A DNA stretch of 64,000 nt, taken from contig NZ_CP121464.1 in assembly GCF_029690045.1 (NCBI RefSeq), positions 5,332,001-5,396,000 on the forward strand. Reading direction: 5' to 3'. Both the position numbers and the translations under genes were made by a program. The notes beneath the pieces were generated by a model. That model did no database searches and had not been told where the DNA came from. It saw only the letters and a program-made list of their open reading frames with translations. Positions 26,278 through 36,040 of this stretch are shown one piece after another. Each line of letters starts with the position of its first letter. Position 1 is the stretch's first letter. This DNA is from Janthinobacterium rivuli. Lineage in GTDB: Bacteria > Pseudomonadota > Gammaproteobacteria > Burkholderiales > Burkholderiaceae_D.

Positions 26278-27206
26278 AGCGCGTCCTCTCCCGCCATGGC
26301 GCGGTCGATGTCTTCGCGCGTCAGGTCCGGCGCCAGTTGCAGGATAAACTCATAGGCATACGCGCGCAGGTAAGCGCCGCGGCGCACGGCCAGGCGCGTC
26401 GTGTTGGTGGCGAACAGGTGCGACGCTTCCACGGCCCTTAGCCCCTTGTCGCGCCCATGGTCGAAGGCCATCGAAGCAACAATACCCACGCCCAGGCCCA
26501 ACGCCACGTATTGCTTGATGACGTCGGAATCCATGGCCGTGAGGATGATGTCGGTCGCCACGCCCGCCTTGGCGAACGCGTCGTCGATATGGCCGCGCCC
26601 TGTGAAACCCTTGTCGTAGGTAATCAACGGATATTTCGCCAGGTCTTCCAGGCGGATCGGCGAGTGTTCGAGCAGCGGATGGCCGTCCGGCACGACGATC
26701 AAATGGCTCCAGCGGTAGCACGGGAACGACACGAGGTCGGGGAACTGGCTCAAGCCTTCCGTGGCGATGCCGATGTCGGTCTTGCCGGACAGCACCCATT
26801 CCGCGATGTGCTCGGGCGCGCTTTGCTGCAGCGCGATACGCACGTCGGGGAAGGCGGCGCGGAAGCTTTGCACCACCTTCGGCAGCGCATAACGGGCCTG
26901 CGTATGCGTGGCCGCCACCGACAAGGTGCCGCTGGTCTGGCCGCTGTATTCGAGGCTGGCCTGCTGCAGGTTTTCCGCCTCGATCAAGAGGCGGTCGACG
27001 ATCTTCAAAATGCCCTTGCCCGGCTCCGTCAAACCCGTCAGGCGCTTGCCGTTGCGCTCGAAAATCACCACGCCCAGCTCGTCCTCGAGTTCGCGGATTT
27101 GCCGGCTCACGCCCGGCTGCGACGTGAACAGGGCGTTGGCCACTTCCGTCAGGTTATAGCCGCGGCGGGCCGCTTCGCGGATCGAGCGCAGTTGTTGAAA
27201 ATTCAT
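26274..27206 (-). CDS. cysB: CysB-family LysR regulator of sulfur assimilation
   Basis: The 310-residue protein follows E. coli CysB closely. The N-terminal helix-turn-helix contains LFTSQPGVSRQIRELEDELG, and the effector domain has THTQARYALP, TYDKGFTGR and DADVIK-like DSDVIKQYVALGLGVGIVASMA. CysB activates sulfate uptake and reduction genes in response to N-acetylserine. It lies 14 bases after cysA on the same strand, so it is probably transcribed with the transporter it controls. Paralogues of the Cbl/SsuR type are possible alternatives. Confidence 0.92.
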   Translation of the reverse strand: MNFQQLRSIREAARRGYNLTEVANALFTSQPGVSRQIRELEDELGVVIFERNGKRLTGLTEPGKGILKIVDRLLIEAENLQQASLEYSGQTSGTLSVAATHTQARYALPKVVQSFRAAFPDVRIALQQSAPEHIAEWVLSGKTDIGIATEGLSQFPDLVSFPCYRWSHLIVVPDGHPLLEHSPIRLEDLAKYPLITYDKGFTGRGHIDDAFAKAGVATDIILTAMDSDVIKQYVALGLGVGIVASMAFDHGRDKGLRAVEASHLFATNTTRLAVRRGAYLRAYAYEFILQLAPDLTREDIDRAMAGEDAL

Positions 27207-27220
27207 AGTGTTCCTACCTT

Positions 27221-28291
27221 TTAGGTTCTTGTCGGTTCAACGAACACGTGCAGGCGTTTCGGGCGAACCACCAGGGTTTCGCCTTCTTTCAGTTGCAGAT
27301 GGGTAAAACGCTCGTTCGACATCACAGCTTCGATCAGCTCGCTGTTATCGACGCGCTGCAAGTCCAGCTGGGCCAGCGGACCGATCGCATGCGCGCGGCT
27401 CAGTTTCACGACGATGCCTTCCGCACCCTGCGTGTAGCGGTCGATTTCCAGGTCATGCGGACGCACGTAGGCCGTGCCCTTGCTGTCGCTCACGCCTGCG
27501 TAATCGGGCACCTCGAAGCTGGCGTCGCCCGTCGCCATCACGCCGTCATGCACGCGGCCGTGGAACAGGTTGACGTTGCCCAGGAAGCCATACACGAAGG
27601 GCGAAGCCGGATGGTTGTAAACTTGCTCTGGGGAACCGAGTTGCTCGACGGTGCCCTTGTTCATCAGTACGACCTGGTCCGCCACTTCCAGCGCTTCCTC
27701 CTGGTCATGCGTGACGAAAATACTGGTCACGTGCAAGTCGTCATGCAGGCGACGCAGCCAGCGGCGCAATTCCTTGCGCACCTTGGCGTCAAGCGCGCCG
27801 AACGGTTCGTCGAGCAGCAGCACGCGCGGCTCGACAGCCAGCGCGCGCGCCAGGGCGATGCGCTGGCGTTGCCCGCCCGACAGCTGCGGCGGATAGCGGT
27901 CGGCCAGCCAGTCCAGCTGCACCAGTTCCAGCAAATCTTTCACCTTGCGGCGGATCTGGTCTTCCGACGGGCGCTCGCTGCGCGACTTCACGCGCAAGCC
28001 AAAGGCCACGTTCTCGAACACGGTCATGTGCTTGAACAGCGCATAGTGTTGGAAGACGAAACCGACTTGCCGCTCGCGCACGTGGCGGTTCGACGCGTCT
28101 TCCGCATCGAGCAGCACCTGGCCGCTATCAGGGTGTTCCAGACCGGCAATAATGCGCAGCAAGGTGGTCTTGCCGCAGCCCGACGGGCCCAGCAGGGCCG
28201 TCAATTCGCCGGCGGGAAAGTCCAGCGAGATATTGTCGAGGGCGACGAAATCACCGAAACGTTTATTGATGTTTTTAACTGCGATGGTCAT
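27221..28291 (-). CDS. cysA: Sulfate/thiosulfate ABC transporter ATP-binding protein
   Basis: The 356-residue ATPase energises sulfate import. Walker [10 protein letters not shown], the signature [15 protein letters not shown] and Walker [13 protein letters not shown] are all intact, followed by the D-loop and a C-terminal TOBE-like domain (about 240-350). The motif [20 protein letters not shown] is typical of CysA. It begins one base after the cysW stop, in the order cysT-cysW-cysA-cysB. Confidence 0.96.
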   Translation of the reverse strand: MTIAVKNINKRFGDFVALDNISLDFPAGELTALLGPSGCGKTTLLRIIAGLEHPDSGQVLLDAEDASNRHVRERQVGFVFQHYALFKHMTVFENVAFGLRVKSRSERPSEDQIRRKVKDLLELVQLDWLADRYPPQLSGGQRQRIALARALAVEPRVLLLDEPFGALDAKVRKELRRWLRRLHDDLHVTSIFVTHDQEEALEVADQVVLMNKGTVEQLGSPEQVYNHPASPFVYGFLGNVNLFHGRVHDGVMATGDASFEVPDYAGVSDSKGTAYVRPHDLEIDRYTQGAEGIVVKLSRAHAIGPLAQLDLQRVDNSELIEAVMSNERFTHLQLKEGETLVVRPKRLHVFVEPTRT

Positions 28292-28292
28292 A

Positions 28293-29219
28293 TCAGTGCT
28301 CCGTAGAACGTAAGGCGGAATCGTCGGCGTCGCTCTCGTTCAAACGCCACTCAATGAAAGCTTTCAAGGCCAGGGTCACCAAGGCCAGCAAGGCCAGCAG
28401 GGAGGCGACGGCAAACGCGGCGGCGAAGTTGTACTCGTTGTACAGAATCTCCACCTGCAGCGGCATGGTGTTGGTTTCGCCTCGGATATGGCCGGAGACG
28501 ACGGACACGGCGCCGAACTCGCCCATGGCGCGGGCATTACACAGGATCACGCCATACAGCAGGCCCCACTTGATGTTCGGCAAGGTGACTCGGCGGAACG
28601 TATTCCAGCCCGAAGCGCCCAGCACGATGGCGGCCTCTTCCTCTTCGCTGCCCTGCGACTGCATCAGCGGAATCAGTTCACGCGCGACGAACGGGAAGGT
28701 GATGAAGATGGTGGCCAGCACGATGCCGGGCACGGCGAACAAAATCTTGATGTCGTGCGCCTGCAGCCACGGGCCGAACCAGCCCTGGGCGCCAAACATC
28801 AGCACATAGATCAGGCCGGAAATCACCGGGGAAACGGAAAACGGCAAGTCGATCAGGGTCAATAAAATGCTCTTGCCGCGGAATTCGAACTTGGCGATGC
28901 ACCAGGAAGCGGCCACGCCGAATACCAGGTTCAGCGGCACGGCGATGGCGGCCGTGATCAGGGTCAATTTAATGGCGGAAATCGCGTCCGGATCGATGAT
29001 GGCGGCGATGTACGCTTCCCAGCCCTTCTTGAATGCTTCCGCAAACACGGCCACCAGGGGCACGATGAGGAAGGCCGTCAGGAACAGCAAGGCGATGCTG
29101 ATCAAGACCGTGCGCACCCACAATGGTTCCAGCACGACAGGGCCGACGTTCGGCTCGAAGCGGCGCGCCGTCGGCAGCGCCTTGTCCACGCCAGCGGCGG
29201 CAGTCGTATTCGTACTCAT
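28293..29219 (-). CDS. cysW: Sulfate ABC transporter permease CysW
   Basis: The 308-residue inner-membrane permease has six or so membrane segments and the EAA loop [31 protein letters not shown] that contacts CysA. CysW-type features include [20 protein letters not shown] and [19 protein letters not shown]. The start at 29219 overlaps the cysT stop (ATGA), and is preferred over the upstream in-frame start inside cysT. Confidence 0.95.
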   Translation of the reverse strand: MSTNTTAAAGVDKALPTARRFEPNVGPVVLEPLWVRTVLISIALLFLTAFLIVPLVAVFAEAFKKGWEAYIAAIIDPDAISAIKLTLITAAIAVPLNLVFGVAASWCIAKFEFRGKSILLTLIDLPFSVSPVISGLIYVLMFGAQGWFGPWLQAHDIKILFAVPGIVLATIFITFPFVARELIPLMQSQGSEEEEAAIVLGASGWNTFRRVTLPNIKWGLLYGVILCNARAMGEFGAVSVVSGHIRGETNTMPLQVEILYNEYNFAAAFAVASLLALLALVTLALKAFIEWRLNESDADDSALRSTEH

Positions 29220-30079
29220 GATTTCTTCGCCTTTCCGCGCGTCCATGCTTGCAGCAGGTTAATCGTCAACAACAGCAAAAAGGAGACCACCAGCATCACC
29301 ACGGCGATGGCCGTGGCGCCTGCGTAATCGTATTGTTCCAATTTGGTAATAATGAACAGCGGCGTGATTTCCGACACCATCGGCATATTGCCGGCGATAA
29401 AGATCACGGAACCGTACTCGCCCGTGGCGCGGGCGAAGGCCAGCGCAAAGCCCGTCAGCAAGGACGGCAAGATGGTGGGGAAGATGACGCGGATAAACGT
29501 TTGCAATGAATTGGCGCCCAGGCTGGCGGCCGCTTCTTCGAGTTCCTTTTCCGCGTCTTCCAGCACCGGTTGCACGGTACGCACGACGAAGGGCAAGCCG
29601 ATGAAGGTCAGCGCCACCACCACACCCAGCGGCGTGAACGCCACCTTGATGCCCAGCACGCCTTCGATGAACTGGCCGAACCAGCCGTTCGACGAATACA
29701 AAGCCGTCAGGGTGATGCCGGCCACGGCCGTCGGCAGGGCGAACGGCAAGTCGACCAGCGCGTCGATGATGCGCTTGCCGGGGAATTTATAGCGCACCAG
29801 CACCCAGGCCAGGATGCCACCAAACACCACGTTCAACAGGGCGGCGATCAGCGAGGCGCCAAACGTCAGGCGGTAAGACGCCATCACGCGGTCGGACGTG
29901 ACGGCGCTGAAGAAGGCGTCCCATGTCATGGTGAACGTTTTCAGGAACACCGACGACAGCGGAATGAGAACGATCAAGGCCAGGTAAAAGAGCGTGAAGC
30001 CCAGTGACAGCTTAAACCCCGGCATGACCCGAAACGGCGCTCCACGCGCCTTGAGCGATGCTGCTGATGCTGCAGACAT
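29216..30079 (-). CDS. cysT: Sulfate ABC transporter permease CysT (CysU)
   Basis: The 287-residue permease pairs with CysW to form the sulfate channel. It has about six membrane helices, [21 protein letters not shown] and the EAA loop [34 protein letters not shown] precedes the start. This is the first gene of the cysTWAB run. The upstream AT-rich stretch (30080-30200) includes TTCTTTTTATAACG on the coding strand (about 30135-30148), a plausible but unproven CysB contact region. Confidence 0.95.
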   Translation of the reverse strand: MSAASAASLKARGAPFRVMPGFKLSLGFTLFYLALIVLIPLSSVFLKTFTMTWDAFFSAVTSDRVMASYRLTFGASLIAALLNVVFGGILAWVLVRYKFPGKRIIDALVDLPFALPTAVAGITLTALYSSNGWFGQFIEGVLGIKVAFTPLGVVVALTFIGLPFVVRTVQPVLEDAEKELEEAAASLGANSLQTFIRVIFPTILPSLLTGFALAFARATGEYGSVIFIAGNMPMVSEITPLFIITKLEQYDYAGATAIAVVMLVVSFLLLLTINLLQAWTRGKAKKS

Positions 30080-30207
30080 AGAAACCCCTTCTTATTACAT
30101 TTTTGAGTTATAGGGCGCAATAATCACATGCAATCGTTATAAAAAGAACTAACCATTTCTCATTTGCTTAGATGGATTTTGCATACTTGCCGTGAAAGCT
30201 GCGGGCG

Positions 30208-30237
30208 AAAAAAAACGCACCGGACAGGTGCGTTTTT
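30208..30237 (-). terminator. Terminator after the peroxiredoxin gene
   Basis: AACGCACC and GGTGCGTT form a stem with a five-base loop; on the minus strand it is followed by a run of eight Ts. A shorter T-run on the other side makes it potentially bidirectional. It separates the peroxiredoxin gene from the cysT promoter. Confidence 0.9.
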
Positions 30238-30253
30238 ATGAAAGCTGAAACGT

Positions 30254-30892
30254 TTATTTATTTGGCTGCGGCGTCAGACGGAGGTATGGCTTGGCAGCCG
30301 TAAACCCCTTCGGATACTTCTGCTTGATCACGTCCGGATCCTGCACGGTCAATGGAATGATGACGTCGTCGCCGTCTTTCCAGTTGCCTGGGGTGGCCAC
30401 CGTGTAGCCGTCCGTCAGTTGCAAAGCGTCGATGACACGCAGGATTTCATTGAAGTTGCGGCCCGTACTGAGCGGATACGTGAGGATCAGCCGTACTTTC
30501 TTGTTCGGGTCGACGATGAAGACGGAGCGCACGGTGGCCGTGACGGACTGTTCCGGGTGGATCATGTCGTACAGCACCGACACTTTCTTGTCGACGTCGG
30601 CGATGATGGGGAAGCCCACGACCGTGTTTTGCGTCTCTTCGATATCCTTGATCCAGCTCTTGTGCGACTCGGCCGCATCCACCGACAGGGCGATGGCCTT
30701 CACGTTGCGCTTGTCGAATTCAGGCTTGAGCTTGGCCGTCAGGCCCAGTTCCGTCGTGCAGACGGGGGTAAAGTCGGCCGGGTGGGAAAACAGCACCACC
30801 CAGGAATTGCCAGCCCACTCGTGGAACTTGAGCGGGCCGATCGAGCTGTCTTGTTCAAAATCAGGGGCGACATCGCCCAGGCGTAAAGTCAT
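30254..30892 (-). CDS. 1-Cys peroxiredoxin (Prx6 family)
   Basis: The 212-residue protein reduces hydrogen peroxide and organic peroxides. The peroxidatic cysteine is C45 in HPADFTPVCTTE. The Prx6-type C-terminal domain (about 165-212) with PGNWKDGDDVIIPLTV is present, and no second resolving cysteine is seen. AGGAGA precedes the chosen start. It sits between sbp and cysT, a place that suggests co-expression under sulfur limitation, though its own terminator keeps it separate from cysT. Confidence 0.95.
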   Translation of the reverse strand: MTLRLGDVAPDFEQDSSIGPLKFHEWAGNSWVVLFSHPADFTPVCTTELGLTAKLKPEFDKRNVKAIALSVDAAESHKSWIKDIEETQNTVVGFPIIADVDKKVSVLYDMIHPEQSVTATVRSVFIVDPNKKVRLILTYPLSTGRNFNEILRVIDALQLTDGYTVATPGNWKDGDDVIIPLTVQDPDVIKQKYPKGFTAAKPYLRLTPQPNK

Positions 30893-30933
30893 CGTGATCT
30901 CCTGTGAGGTTATGTGCAATCGAATTCGTCGAA

Positions 30934-31500
30934 TCAGGCTGCCTGACGGTGGCGCTTGTCGCTTTGCGCCAGATCAAACAGTGTTTGCAGCTGCGCCTGG
31001 CCGTAGACCCAGTCGCCAAGGCGCGACTCGGCGTTGATATGGCCCAGCGCACCGCCATCAATATACTTGCAATTCCAGCGCCGTGCCCACTGCGCCGCGT
31101 GTTCGGCCGTCATCCACGGATCGGTCTGGCTGGCGATCAGGATGCCGGGGCAAGGCAGCCGCTTTTGCGGCAATGCCTTCGCCACGCCAAACTTGTCCGG
31201 GTCGGCCGGCCCCACCAGCAACACGCCGGCCACGCCCTGCGGATCGCGGGCCAGGCTATGCGCCGTCGTCAGGCAGCCGAAGCTGTGGGCGACGATCAGG
31301 GTTGGTCTTGCATCTTGCCGACGCACCTGATCCAGGCGCGCCGACCAGGTGGCCAGGTCGGGTTCGTTCCAGTCGTCCTGCTCGACCCGCTCGAATTGCG
31401 GATACAGGCGCTGCCAGCGGCTCTGCCAATGCTCGGGACCGCTGTTATGCAAGCCCGGCACGATCAGTACCCGGTAATCGGAAAAGCTGCGCAGCGCCAT
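30934..31500 (-). CDS. RBBP9/YdeN-family serine hydrolase
   Basis: The 188-residue protein is a small alpha/beta hydrolase. The family opening VLIVPGLHNSGPEHWQSRW, the nucleophile S73 in IVAHSFGCLTTA, the acidic ASQTDPWM and the histidine in GALGHINAES complete the triad. Members have esterase activity but no agreed substrate. It lies 44 bases after sbp and 41 before the peroxiredoxin, in the same direction, so the three genes may form an operon. Confidence 0.92.
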   Translation of the reverse strand: MALRSFSDYRVLIVPGLHNSGPEHWQSRWQRLYPQFERVEQDDWNEPDLATWSARLDQVRRQDARPTLIVAHSFGCLTTAHSLARDPQGVAGVLLVGPADPDKFGVAKALPQKRLPCPGILIASQTDPWMTAEHAAQWARRWNCKYIDGGALGHINAESRLGDWVYGQAQLQTLFDLAQSDKRHRQAA

Positions 31501-31544
31501 GATGTGTCCTTTTAGTAACGGTCTGGCAATCGTGCCATCCGGTA

Positions 31545-32549
31545 TTACTTAGGCTGGTAGATCTGGTCGAAGATGCCGCCGTCGGCAAAGTGCGCCTTTT
31601 GCGCCGTCGTCCAGCCGCCCGCCACTTGCTCGATGGTGAACAGGTTGACCTTGGCGAACTGCGATGCGTATTTCTTCGCCGCCTTGTCCGTTGCCGGACG
31701 GTAGTAATTCTTGGCGATGATGTCTTGCGCTTCGTCCGTGTACAGGTAATTCAGGTAAGCCTCGGCCACCTTGCGCGTACCGTGCTTGTCGGCAAACTTG
31801 TCGACGACGGCGACGGGCGGCTCGGCCAGGATGCTGACGGATGGCGTGATGATGTCGAACTTGGTCGGGCCCAGTTCCTTGACGGCGAGATACGCCTCGT
31901 TTTCCCAGGCGATCAGCACGTCGCCGATGCCGCGTTCAACGAAGGTGGTGGTGGCGCCGCGCGCGCCGGAATCGAGCACGGGCACGTTTTTATACAGCTT
32001 GCCGAGGAAATCCTTGGCTTTCGCTTCGTTGCCGCCCGGCTGGCGCAGCGCGTAGCCCCACGCGGCCAGATGGTTCCAGCGGGCGCCGCCCGAAGTTTTC
32101 GGGTTCGGCGTGATGACGGACACGCCCGGCTTGATCAGGTCATTCCAGTCCTTGATGCCTTTCGGGTTGCCCTTGCGCACCAGGAACACGATGGTCGAGG
32201 TGTAAGGCGAGCTGTTGTGCGCCAAACGCTTTTGCCAGTCGGCGGCCAGCAGCTTGTGCTCGGCCAGCGCGTCGATGTCGTAGGCCAGGGCCAACGTGAC
32301 CACGTCCGCTTCCAGGCCATCGATGACGGCGCGCGCCTGCTTGCCGGAACCGCCGTGCGATTGCTTGATCTTGACGTTGTCGCCCGTCTTGCCTTTCCAC
32401 TCCTTGGCAAACGCCGTGTTCACATCCTGGTACAGCTCGCGCGTCGGGTCATACGACACGTTGAGCAGGGTGATATCGGCAGCCTGCGCCGTTTGCAAAA
32501 GGGCAAACGCGCTGATGGCGGCGGCAATGATGATTTTTTTCGACAGCAT
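31545..32549 (-). CDS. sbp: Sulfate-binding periplasmic protein
   Basis: The 334-residue protein has a signal peptide ending at AQA and the sulfate-binding family features [28 protein letters not shown] and the [20 protein letters not shown] segment. It captures sulfate in the periplasm for the CysTWA importer encoded 1.5 kb downstream. Thiosulfate-specific CysP is an alternative, but overall pattern favours Sbp. A palindrome at 32634-32652 lies upstream. Confidence 0.95.
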   Translation of the reverse strand: MLSKKIIIAAAISAFALLQTAQAADITLLNVSYDPTRELYQDVNTAFAKEWKGKTGDNVKIKQSHGGSGKQARAVIDGLEADVVTLALAYDIDALAEHKLLAADWQKRLAHNSSPYTSTIVFLVRKGNPKGIKDWNDLIKPGVSVITPNPKTSGGARWNHLAAWGYALRQPGGNEAKAKDFLGKLYKNVPVLDSGARGATTTFVERGIGDVLIAWENEAYLAVKELGPTKFDIITPSVSILAEPPVAVVDKFADKHGTRKVAEAYLNYLYTDEAQDIIAKNYYRPATDKAAKKYASQFAKVNLFTIEQVAGGWTTAQKAHFADGGIFDQIYQPK

Positions 32550-32633
32550 CTAAGATCCCCGAGTGGTTGAACTTTCAGAGCCACCAGATTACGGCGCCAT
32601 GGCCGCAAAGAGAACGAAGCGTTTCGCCGTTTG

Positions 32634-32652
32634 ATATGCGATTTTCGCATAT
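32634..32652. promoter_or_regulatory. Palindrome ATATGCGA-TTT-TCGCATAT
   Basis: Two perfect 8-base arms flank three bases in the gap between the dgkA stop and the sbp start. It could be an operator upstream of sbp or the end of the dgkA transcript. No T-tract follows, which favours an operator. Confidence 0.5.
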
Positions 32653-32679
32653 GGGCGAGGCGCAACGGGGATTTAGCAG

Positions 32680-33063
32680 TTAATAGAACCGGTTGAACAG
32701 GACCACGGCCCAGGTGGCGAAGGCCAGGATGCAGGTCAGCAGCACGGCGGCGCTGCCGAAATCCTTGGCGTTTTTCGACAGCGGATGGCGTTCCAGCGAA
32801 ATGCGGTCGACCACGGCTTCGATTGCCGAATTGATCAGTTCCACGATCAAGACCAGCAACAGCACGCCGATCAGCACCAGCTTTTCAAACGCGGAGATGC
32901 GCAGCAGCAAGGCGATCACCGTGCCGACGACGAACAGGCCCAGTTCCTGGCGGAACGCATGCTCATGACACCAGGCCGCTTTCAAGCCATCGAGCGAGTA
33001 GAAAAAGGCGGAAAAGATCCGCTTCAAGCCACTTTTACTTTTGAATTCATTTACAGGTTGCAT
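32680..33063 (-). CDS. dgkA: Diacylglycerol kinase
   Basis: The 127-residue protein is the small trimeric membrane kinase that recycles diacylglycerol to phosphatidate. Family marks are GLKAAWCHEHAFRQE and the active-site stretch ELINSAIEAVVDR, with three hydrophobic segments. The ATG at 33063 starts the conserved portion; an upstream in-frame start adds 12 unconserved residues. It is divergent from the IclR regulator. Confidence 0.94.
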   Translation of the reverse strand: MQPVNEFKSKSGLKRIFSAFFYSLDGLKAAWCHEHAFRQELGLFVVGTVIALLLRISAFEKLVLIGVLLLVLIVELINSAIEAVVDRISLERHPLSKNAKDFGSAAVLLTCILAFATWAVVLFNRFY

Positions 33064-33214
33064 AGTTTTCCATATGTAAAGCAAGTGCAGTGGGCACATT
33101 ATGGGGGCGACATAGCACTGTGACCATTTATTCGCTGAATATCTCGGAACATTTCACTATTTTTTCACATCATGGTATAAAGAAGCATGAATACTGCATT
33201 GCACCAAATCCATC

Positions 33215-33994
33215 ATGAAAATTGAACCGGTCGCTGCCCCGAAGACAACGATACAGGTGATCGAACGCATGGTCGCCCTGCTCGATGCCCTGGCCAAATA
33301 TTCCGACCCGGTCAGCCTGAAGGAATTGTCAAAAGTTTCCGGTTTGCACCCCTCCACGGCGCACCGCATCCTCAACGACATGGTACTGACGCGCTTTGTC
33401 GACCGCATCGAACCAGGTACCTACCGGCTGGGCATGCGCCTGCTGGAACTGGGCAATGTGGTGAAAAGCCGCCTCAGCGTGCGCGAAGCGGCGCTGGACT
33501 TCATGCGCCAGCTGCACAAGAAAACCCAGCAAACCATCAACCTGTCCGTGCGCCAGGGCGACGAGATCGTCTACATCGACCGCGCCTTTTCCGAGCGCTC
33601 GGGCATGCAGGTGGTGCGCGCCATCGGCGGGCGCGGTCCGCTGCACCTGACTTCGACAGGTAAATTATTCCTCTCCGTCGACGAGCCGAAAGCCATCCGC
33701 GCCTACGCCACGCGCACGGGCTTGGCCGGACACAACAAGAATTCCATCACGGATCTGCAAAAGCTCGAGCGCGAGCTGAGCCTAGTGCGCGAGCGCGGCT
33801 ATGCGCGCGACAATGAAGAGCTGGAACTGGGCGTGCGCTGCATGGCCGCCGGTATTCGCGACGATACAGGCAAGCTGATCGCCGGCCTGTCGATCTCGGC
33901 GCCAGCCGACCGCTTGCAGGATGAGTGGCTGGTGGACCTGGTGGAGACGGCGAACCAGATTTCAGTGACGTTGGGGTTTATTCCTCAGGACTAA
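33215..33994 (+). CDS. IclR-family transcriptional regulator
   Basis: The 259-residue protein has an N-terminal winged helix (about 14-75, with SLKELSKVSGLHPSTAHRILN) and the C-terminal IclR effector domain, including GGRGPLHLTSTGKLFL and a closing GLSISAPADRL. IclR proteins usually control catabolism of aromatic or organic acids. Neither neighbour is a catabolic gene, so the target is unclear. A GGGGTCTGACCC palindrome follows the stop. Confidence 0.92.
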   Translation: MKIEPVAAPKTTIQVIERMVALLDALAKYSDPVSLKELSKVSGLHPSTAHRILNDMVLTRFVDRIEPGTYRLGMRLLELGNVVKSRLSVREAALDFMRQLHKKTQQTINLSVRQGDEIVYIDRAFSERSGMQVVRAIGGRGPLHLTSTGKLFLSVDEPKAIRAYATRTGLAGHNKNSITDLQKLERELSLVRERGYARDNEELELGVRCMAAGIRDDTGKLIAGLSISAPADRLQDEWLVDLVETANQISVTLGFIPQD

Positions 33995-33998
33995 AGCT

Positions 33999-34025
33999 GG
34001 GGTCTGACCCGACGGGTCAGACCCC
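33999..34025. repeat. Perfect palindrome GGGGTCTGACCC-GAC-GGGTCAGACCCC
   Basis: Twelve-base arms (33999-34010 and 34014-34025) surround a three-base loop just after the IclR stop and before the convergent endopeptidase stop. It may act as a bidirectional terminator or be a dispersed REP-like unit. No second copy was seen in the window. Confidence 0.6.
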
Positions 34026-34048
34026 GGTCAACGCTGCCATGGACATTT

Positions 34049-35122
34049 TTAGCCGCCTGGCAGACTCATGTTGGCAGGCTTGAGGGCTTCCAGCCACTTG
34101 CGCATGCGTCCCGCATCGGCCGTACGCGACTGTTTTCCCTTGGAATCGAGGAAGACCATGATCACGGCCCGTCCTTCGATGACGGCCTGCATCATCAGGC
34201 AACGTCCCGCCTCATTGATGAAACCTGTCTTTTGCAAGCCGATCTCCCAGCCCGGATTGGCCACCAGGTGATTCGTATTGCCAAACTGCATCGGCTGGCC
34301 GCTGGCTTCGACGATGGCTTTCGGGTCCGTCGAATACTCGCGCAGCAGCGGATGGCGGAAGGCGGCCATGGCCAGCTTGCCCAAGTCGCGCGCGCTGGCC
34401 ACGTTCATTTTCGACAGGCCGCTGGAATCGACGTAATGCGTATCCATCATGCCCAGCTGGCGCGCCTTGCTGTTCATGGCGTCGACAAACGCGGGCAAGC
34501 CGCCCGGATAATTGCGGCCCAGCGCCGAGGCGGCGCGGTTTTCCGAGCTCATCAGGGCAATGTGCAGCATATTCGCGCGCGTCAATTGCGACCCCACTTT
34601 GAGGCGCGAGCTGCTGAACTTGGCGCGGTCGACGTCCTCGTCCGTGATCGTCAGCACTTCATCCATATCCTGGCGCGCTTCGACCACCACCAGGCCCGTC
34701 ATCATCTTGGTGATGGAGGCGATGGGCAGGGCCACATTGGAATTCTTTTCAAACAGCACTTCCGCATTGGCCTGGTCCAGCACCAGCGCCACGCTGGACT
34801 TGAGGTCGAGCGGATCGCGCGTGAGGTTCAGGCCGGCCAGGTCGCCCATGGTCGGCATCGGTGCGGCCATGGGCACGGCCACGCTGCTGACTTTTTGATA
34901 GATGACTTTGCGCTTGCCGCGCACCATGACGACCCGGCGCACGGTCTTGTCGCGCGGCGCGGCCGTCGCGCCCTTGCGCAGCACGACTTTGACTTTCTTG
35001 GTGTTGTGTTTCTTGGAGGCTGAGGATTTGCCGTTCGCTTCCTTGGCGTGCACGGCCGCAGCCGGCGCCAGCGCAAACAGCAGGGAAGCCAGGATACCCA
35101 GCGCAAGTTTAAACTTAGCCAT
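34049..35122 (-). CDS. pbpG: D-alanyl-D-alanine endopeptidase (PBP7-like)
   Basis: The 357-residue exported enzyme of the S11 family cleaves peptidoglycan cross-links. A signal peptide ends near AVHA. A basic linker (30-75) precedes the domain with the three penicillin-binding motifs: S136-ITK (SxxK), S193-EN (SxN) and K298-TG. Position relative to DacA suggests PbpG rather than a carboxypeptidase, as no long C-terminal anchor is seen. Confidence 0.92.
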   Translation of the reverse strand: MAKFKLALGILASLLFALAPAAAVHAKEANGKSSASKKHNTKKVKVVLRKGATAAPRDKTVRRVVMVRGKRKVIYQKVSSVAVPMAAPMPTMGDLAGLNLTRDPLDLKSSVALVLDQANAEVLFEKNSNVALPIASITKMMTGLVVVEARQDMDEVLTITDEDVDRAKFSSSRLKVGSQLTRANMLHIALMSSENRAASALGRNYPGGLPAFVDAMNSKARQLGMMDTHYVDSSGLSKMNVASARDLGKLAMAAFRHPLLREYSTDPKAIVEASGQPMQFGNTNHLVANPGWEIGLQKTGFINEAGRCLMMQAVIEGRAVIMVFLDSKGKQSRTADAGRMRKWLEALKPANMSLPGG

Positions 35123-35299
35123 TCGTTAATTCCCCGTGAAGCTGTTGCATTATTGCAGTGTAGCGAAATGCAGAGTAATCGCAAGCCTATTTAACAGTTA
35201 GGACAGTATTTATTGCAGTAATGGAATACAAATCGTTGGCGATCCGCAAACGGGCTCATCCTTAACCGGCTGTTTGTCTGTGCCCATCGCCAGTCATGT

Positions 35300-36019
35300 C
35301 TATTTGTCCATGAATTTAACAAAGCCGGCCAGCGGCTCGCGTTCCGTGTTCAGCCGATTCTCGACCTTGTCCGGATCCGCATGGCCGAGAGCCATGCCGC
35401 ACACCACCATTTCGCTGGCCGGCACGCCCAGCTCGTCGCGGATGATGTCATGGTAATGAATGAAAGCCGCCTGCGGGCAGGTGTCGAGCCCGCGCGCGCG
35501 CGCCGCCAGCATGATGTTTTGCAAGAACATGCCGTAGTCAAGCCAGGAACCCTGCTCCAGCACCCGTTCGATGGTAAAGATCAGCCCGACGGGCGCATCG
35601 AAAAACTGGAAATTGCGCCCGTGCTGGGCCGCCATGCCGGCTGTGTCGCCCCGCTCCAGGCCCAGCAACTGGTACAGGTCCAGACCGATCTTGCGGCGGC
35701 GCTCGATGAACGGCGCCGTCCACTGGCGCGGGTAATAGATATACGAGGCCGTGCGCGCGGGCGCATCGGGTGCCTTCGGCGCGTCGTAGGCGGCCAGGAT
35801 GCGCTGCGACAAGCGCAGGCGCGCCTCGCCCGACAGCACATACACTTTCCACGGCTGCATGTTGGCGCCCGAGGGCGCGCGCGCCGCCACTTCCAGGATG
35901 CGCGCGATCTCGTCCTGCGCCACCGGCGTGGGTAAAAAGGCGCGGATCGAACGGCGCGACAGAATGACCGCGTCGACGGCTTGCTGCGCCGACTGTATGG
36001 TGGATGCTTGTTTGCTCAC
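35300..36019 (-). CDS. Nitroreductase family protein
   Basis: The 239-residue protein belongs to the FMN-dependent nitroreductases. The N-terminal RRSIRAFLPTPVAQDEI, APSGANMQPWKVYVL and the C-terminal VCGMALGHADP are characteristic. The physiological substrate is uncertain; quinones, nitroaromatics and other electron acceptors are used by relatives. The start appears to be GTG, preceded by GGGAG. It follows the EamA transporter gene by 21 bases and is probably in its operon. Confidence 0.92.
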   Translation of the reverse strand: MSKQASTIQSAQQAVDAVILSRRSIRAFLPTPVAQDEIARILEVAARAPSGANMQPWKVYVLSGEARLRLSQRILAAYDAPKAPDAPARTASYIYYPRQWTAPFIERRRKIGLDLYQLLGLERGDTAGMAAQHGRNFQFFDAPVGLIFTIERVLEQGSWLDYGMFLQNIMLAARARGLDTCPQAAFIHYHDIIRDELGVPASEMVVCGMALGHADPDKVENRLNTEREPLAGFVKFMDK

Positions 36020-36040
36020 TGCCCTGCTCTCCCGCTATCT

